Shown: one piece after another, positions 63,164 through 64,000 of the stretch | How the letters are laid out: every line of letters begins with the position of its first letter | How positions within the stretch are numbered: position 1 is the first letter of the stretch | Assembly: GCF_003865135.1 (NCBI RefSeq) | Contig: NZ_BHZC01000001.1 | Location: forward strand, 1,798,001-1,862,000 | Source of the DNA: Streptomyces chrestomyceticus JCM 4735 | GTDB lineage: Bacteria; Actinomycetota; Actinomycetes; Streptomycetales; Streptomycetaceae | Direction: 5' to 3' | Length of the DNA: 64,000 nucleotides | Notes under the pieces: generated by a model | Databases searched by the model: none | What the model saw: the letters and a program-made list of their open reading frames with translations, nothing else | What the model was told of the DNA's origin: nothing | Translations under genes and position numbers: made by a program

Positions 63164-64000
63164 ATGGACACGCAGACGATGATCCGGCTGACCGGCCTGA
63201 CCAAGGAGTTCGCGGGCGGCGTGCGCGCCGTCGACGAGGTCGGGCTGACGGTCGCGCGCGGCACCGTACAGGGCATCGTCGGGCACAGCGGCGCCGGCAA
63301 GTCCACCCTGCTGCGGATGGTCAACCTGCTGGAGACCCCGACGGCAGGCACCGTCACCGTGGGCGGACGGCAGCTCACCGGCCTCCCGGAGCGGCAGTTG
63401 CGCGCTGCCCGGCGTGACATCGGCATGGTCTTCCAGCAGTTCAACCTGTTCCGATCGCGTACGGTCCTGGGCAATGTCGCCTACCCGCTGCGACAGGCCG
63501 GGGCCGCACGCGCGCGGGCCCGCGCCGAGGCCGAGCAGGCGCTGGCCTTCGTCGGGCTCGCCGACCAGGCCCGCCGCTATCCCGAGCAGCTCTCCGGCGG
63601 CCAGCGGCAGCGCGTCGGCATCGCACGCGCCCTGGCCACTTCGCCCCAGGTGCTGCTGTGCGACGAGGCCACGTCCGCGCTGGACCCGCAGACCACGCAC
63701 GAGATCCTCGCGCTGCTCAAGCGGGTCACCACGGAACTGGGCGTCACCATCGTCCTGATCACCCATGAGATGGAGGTGGTCCGGGCGGTGTGCGACCAGG
63801 TCGCCGTGATGGACGGCGGGCGGATCGTGGAACGCGGCGCGGTGGCCGAGGTCTTCGCCCGGCCGCAGCACCCCACCACCCGCGCCTTCGTCCGCTCCGC
63901 CGTGCACGCCTCGCCCGTGCTGGACCTGCTGCCGCGGGTGCTGCGCAAGCACGGGGTCGCGGACTCGGTCGTGGCGACCGTCCTCGCGGAGGTGGGCGCC
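63164..64000 (+). CDS. metN: MetN-type methionine ABC ATPase (3' end outside window)
   Basis: Open to the last base of the window: 279 codons. Walker A GHSGAGKST, Q-loop FQQFNLF, signature LSGGQRQRVGIARALA, Walker B LLCDEATSALDPQT and the switch His in LITHEME. These fit MetN, and metQ is directly upstream. The C-terminal regulatory domain is only beginning at the edge, and metI would be expected next. Confidence 0.93.
   Translation, partial: MDTQTMIRLTGLTKEFAGGVRAVDEVGLTVARGTVQGIVGHSGAGKSTLLRMVNLLETPTAGTVTVGGRQLTGLPERQLRAARRDIGMVFQQFNLFRSRTVLGNVAYPLRQAGAARARARAEAEQALAFVGLADQARRYPEQLSGGQRQRVGIARALATSPQVLLCDEATSALDPQTTHEILALLKRVTTELGVTIVLITHEMEVVRAVCDQVAVMDGGRIVERGAVAEVFARPQHPTTRAFVRSAVHASPVLDLLPRVLRKHGVADSVVATVLAEVGA

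Overview
The window is high-GC DNA that reads as a stretch of Streptomyces (or close relative) chromosome. The coding style fits: strong G/C third-position bias, GTG and TTG starts, and many leaderless genes. So does the gene set: psd-pssA, a fused Ada-AlkA glycosylase, NsrR with a C93/C99/C105 iron-sulfur motif, TerD proteins, F420/FMN luciferase-like oxidoreductases and the MmyB type of XRE regulator. I see about 60 genes and no rRNA, tRNA, CRISPR array, insertion sequence or prophage. It looks like housekeeping and accessory metabolism, not a mobile island.

Layout. 1-2.3 kb: end of an acyl-CoA dehydrogenase, then phosphatidylserine decarboxylase and synthase. 2.4-8 kb: glycerate kinase, a BCCT osmolyte carrier, a Nudix hydrolase, a luciferase-like oxidoreductase under a SoxR-like box, and a nucleotidyltransferase. 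8-12.3 kb: DNA alkylation repair (ogt, Ada-AlkA), a frameshifted acetyltransferase, a macrodomain protein and a GNAT. 12.4-17.3 kb: a TetR gene divergent from a PPOX flavoprotein and a VanB-type reductase, then an FAD oxidoreductase and an inositol-phosphatase-like enzyme. 17.4-24 kb: a cytosolic gamma-glutamyltransferase homolog, a sirtuin, lipoate ligase, a P-loop protein, a DAO-family oxidase and a barstar-like protein.

24-33.3 kb: reductive pyrimidine catabolism. Dihydropyrimidinase and an LLM oxidoreductase lie on one side, and beta-ureidopropionase with a class III aminotransferase on the other, all on the minus strand. Between them sit two terD genes, an MmyB regulator divergent from an alcohol dehydrogenase, and a cold-shock gene with a structured leader. 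33.5-41.5 kb: an unknown protein, a DAO-Rieske oxidoreductase, a MoxR ATPase/VWA pair, an MBL-fold hydrolase and another MmyB-type regulator. 41.5-48.8 kb: a FabG-like reductase, a lipoprotein, a translationally coupled amidase-TetR operon with a perfect 20-bp palindrome, a MarR regulator, a secreted gamma-glutamyltransferase and a truncated SDR remnant.

49-64 kb: an unknown anchored protein, a carboxylesterase, a DUF1992 protein, a cysteine-rich four-helix-bundle protein, the nitric-oxide module nsrR-hmp with a candidate operator, a secreted alpha/beta hydrolase, and an Opp/Dpp-type ABC importer joined to metQ and metN. The last gene, metN, runs off the window end.

Two genes carry apparent frameshifts: the acetyltransferase at 10.4-11.1 kb and the 3' end of the solute-binding protein near 56.35 kb. 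I saw no clear new multigene system. The strongest under-described signals are regulatory: the SoxR-like box driving a leaderless oxidoreductase, the amidase-TetR palindrome, the terD dyads, the cold-shock leader hairpin, and the palindrome between the TetR and PPOX genes.
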